NCBI GenBank assembly: GCA_947494925.1
Contig: CANLWS010000015.1
Span: 1 to 64,000 of the forward strand
Reading direction: 5' to 3'
Source: an uncultured Alteromonadaceae bacterium
GTDB lineage: Bacteria; Pseudomonadota; Gammaproteobacteria; Enterobacterales; Alteromonadaceae
Length of the DNA: 64,000 bases
Under the pieces are notes generated by a model. That model was not told the origin of the DNA. It worked only from the letters and a program-made list of their open reading frames with translations, and did not search any database. Position numbers and translations under genes: made by a program. This document shows, one piece after another, positions 62,729 to 64,000 of this stretch (its first letter is position 1; each line of letters opens with the position of its first letter).

Positions 62729-63898
62729 TTAGCCGGGAACGCGAACCCAGCCTTCCATCAATACACGAGCACTTCGACTCATGATGGCCTTTTTCACCTG
62801 CCAGACGTTGTCGGCCAGTACGGCTTCAGCACCGACTTTAAGCGTCCCGGATGGGTGTCCAAAATTAACACTTTGACGTTCAACTCCTCCAGCAGCCTGA
62901 TTCACCAACGTGCCAGGAATGGCAGCAGCGGTGCCAATAGCCACCGCAGCCGTGCCCATCATGGCATGATGCAACTTACCCATTGATAAGGCTCTGACCA
63001 ATAAATCAACGTCCTCTGCCTCAACCGACTTACCACTAGATGCCTGATACGCTTTAGGTTCTGAAATAAACGCTACCTTGGGTGTATGCTGCCGGGTAAC
63101 GGCTTCACTGACATCTCTTATCAAGCCCATTTTCACTGCACCAGCTGCGCGGATTTTCTCAAATCGTGCCAGTGCCTGTTCATCATTATTGATTGCATCC
63201 TGCAATTCTGTACCTTGATAACCAAGGTCCGTGGCTTTCAGAAAAATAGTAGGTATTCCGGCATTAATCATAGTGACATCAAATGTTCCGATATCGGGTA
63301 CTTCGAGGCTGTCCACCAGATTACCCGTCGGGAACATCGCACCTTCACCATCAGCCGGGTCCACAAATTCCACCTGAATTTCTGCCGCCGGGAACGTCAC
63401 ACCGTCTAACTCAAAATCACCGGTTTCCTGAACTTCACCATTGGTCATTGGGACCTTGGCAACAATGGTTTTTTGAATATTGGCCTGCCAGATCCTGATG
63501 GTTGCGAGGCCATTTTCAGGCAATTGGGCCCGATCGATTAAGCCCGCACTAATTGCAAACGGGCCTACCGCTGCGGACAAGTTGCCACAGTTACCGCTCC
63601 AGTCTACAAAAGGTTTGTCTATGGCTACCTGACCAAACAGATAATCAACATCGTGATCAGGCTGACTGCTTTTCGACACTATCACTGTCTTACTGGTGCT
63701 TGACGTTGCGCCACCCATACCATCAGTCTGCTTGCCGTAAGGATCTGGGCTACCAATTACACGTAATAGCAGCGTGTCTCTTTCCTCTCCAGGTTGCTGA
63801 GCAGATTCAGGCAAGTCCGACAGATTAAAAAAAACACCCTTGCTTGTACCGCCACGAATATAAGTAGCGGCAACTTTAATTTGAGGTTTAAAACTCAT
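62729..63898 (-). CDS. prpF: PrpF, 2-methylaconitate cis-trans isomerase
   Basis: A protein of about 389 residues of the PrpF family (diaminopimelate epimerase-like fold), with ATYIRGGTSKGVFF near the N-terminus, GMGGATSSTSKTVIV and VDWSGNCGNLSAAVGPFA. It isomerises the trans-2-methylaconitate made by AcnD, so that methylisocitrate can be formed during propionate catabolism. It starts 8-11 bases after the acnD stop; the second of two adjacent ATG codons (63898) has better spacing to AAGGGCG. With acnD it belongs to a prp operon that continues off the window. Confidence 0.94.
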   Translation of the reverse strand: MSFKPQIKVAATYIRGGTSKGVFFNLSDLPESAQQPGEERDTLLLRVIGSPDPYGKQTDGMGGATSSTSKTVIVSKSSQPDHDVDYLFGQVAIDKPFVDWSGNCGNLSAAVGPFAISAGLIDRAQLPENGLATIRIWQANIQKTIVAKVPMTNGEVQETGDFELDGVTFPAAEIQVEFVDPADGEGAMFPTGNLVDSLEVPDIGTFDVTMINAGIPTIFLKATDLGYQGTELQDAINNDEQALARFEKIRAAGAVKMGLIRDVSEAVTRQHTPKVAFISEPKAYQASSGKSVEAEDVDLLVRALSMGKLHHAMMGTAAVAIGTAAAIPGTLVNQAAGGVERQSVNFGHPSGTLKVGAEAVLADNVWQVKKAIMSRSARVLMEGWVRVPG

Positions 63899-63909
63899 CA
63901 TTCGCCCTT

Positions 63910-64000
63910 CTACGCAGCACTGTTTGATTCAAGAAAATCTTGTGCAAAGCGCTGCAATACACCGCCAGCTTCATAAATCGTCACTTCTTCAGCGGTATCC
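63910..64000 (-). CDS. acnD: 3' end of acnD (Fe/S-dependent 2-methylcitrate dehydratase), partial
   Basis: Only the last 29 codons and the stop are inside the window. The minus-strand translation DTAEEVTIYEAGGVLQRFAQ followed by DFLESNSAA fits the C-terminus of the AcnD family. The gene precedes prpF by 8-11 bases, as in other AcnD/PrpF propionate clusters. The rest is to the right of the window. Confidence 0.8.
   Translation of the reverse strand, partial: DTAEEVTIYEAGGVLQRFAQDFLESNSAA

Overview
The window looks like chromosome from a marine gammaproteobacterium, most likely of the Alteromonadales (Alteromonas/Paraglaciecola/Glaciecola type). This rests on moderately AT-rich DNA, a TonB-dependent receptor of the kind abundant there, a prpF-acnD pair, a CtlX/Lrp pair and the general style of the proteins. 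The species cannot be named from the sequence. No rRNA, tRNA, insertion sequence, phage gene or CRISPR array was seen.

Left flank (1-11.5 kb): a terminator from an off-window gene, a secreted protein of unknown function, a tight four-gene operon (histidine phosphatase, acyl-CoA dehydrogenase, APH-like kinase, quinone oxidoreductase-like MDR) that looks like a split version of the animal ACAD10/11 enzymes, a TonB-dependent receptor, a large secreted zinc metalloprotease and a HAD phosphatase.

Centre (11.7-50.5 kb): a complete type VI secretion system (T6SS) island. The structural genes run on the minus strand as tagH(FHA)-tssJ-tssK-tssL-tssM-tagF-tssA-tssB-tssC-tssE-tssF-tssG-tssH(clpV)-sigma54 activator. 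Then come hcp-vgrG and a loading/effector module: DUF2169-pentapeptide fusion, a giant pentapeptide protein, DUF3540, a PAAR-like DUF4150 protein, a transglutaminase-fold protein and two uncharacterised proteins. The island ends with threonine-phosphorylation genes, PP2C phosphatase (pppA, plus strand) and a membrane Ser/Thr kinase (ppkA, minus strand). The kinase gene is translationally coupled to a LysM-polysaccharide deacetylase lipoprotein and a TPR lipoprotein, and a LysM/TPR lipoprotein gene lies opposite. The hcp control region carries two tandem 22-bp operator-like repeats 31 bp apart and a good -24/-12 sigma54 element, and a hairpin with a T-run follows hcp. Together these suggest enhancer-activated hcp transcription, attenuation before vgrG, and kinase/phosphatase/FHA control of apparatus assembly, probably informed by cell-wall-binding lipoproteins.

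Right flank (50.7-64 kb): a dimeric-type dUTPase, an FMO/Baeyer-Villiger-type monooxygenase coupled to an alpha/beta hydrolase, two LysE-family exporters, a tautomerase-fold protein without the N-terminal proline, a periplasmic solute-binding protein, a COG2509 flavoprotein, a 7Fe ferredoxin, rlmE, a SpoU-type RNA methyltransferase, ctlX with a divergent Lrp regulator, and prpF followed by the 3' end of acnD running off the window.

All assignments are from reading motifs and gene order only; no database search was run.
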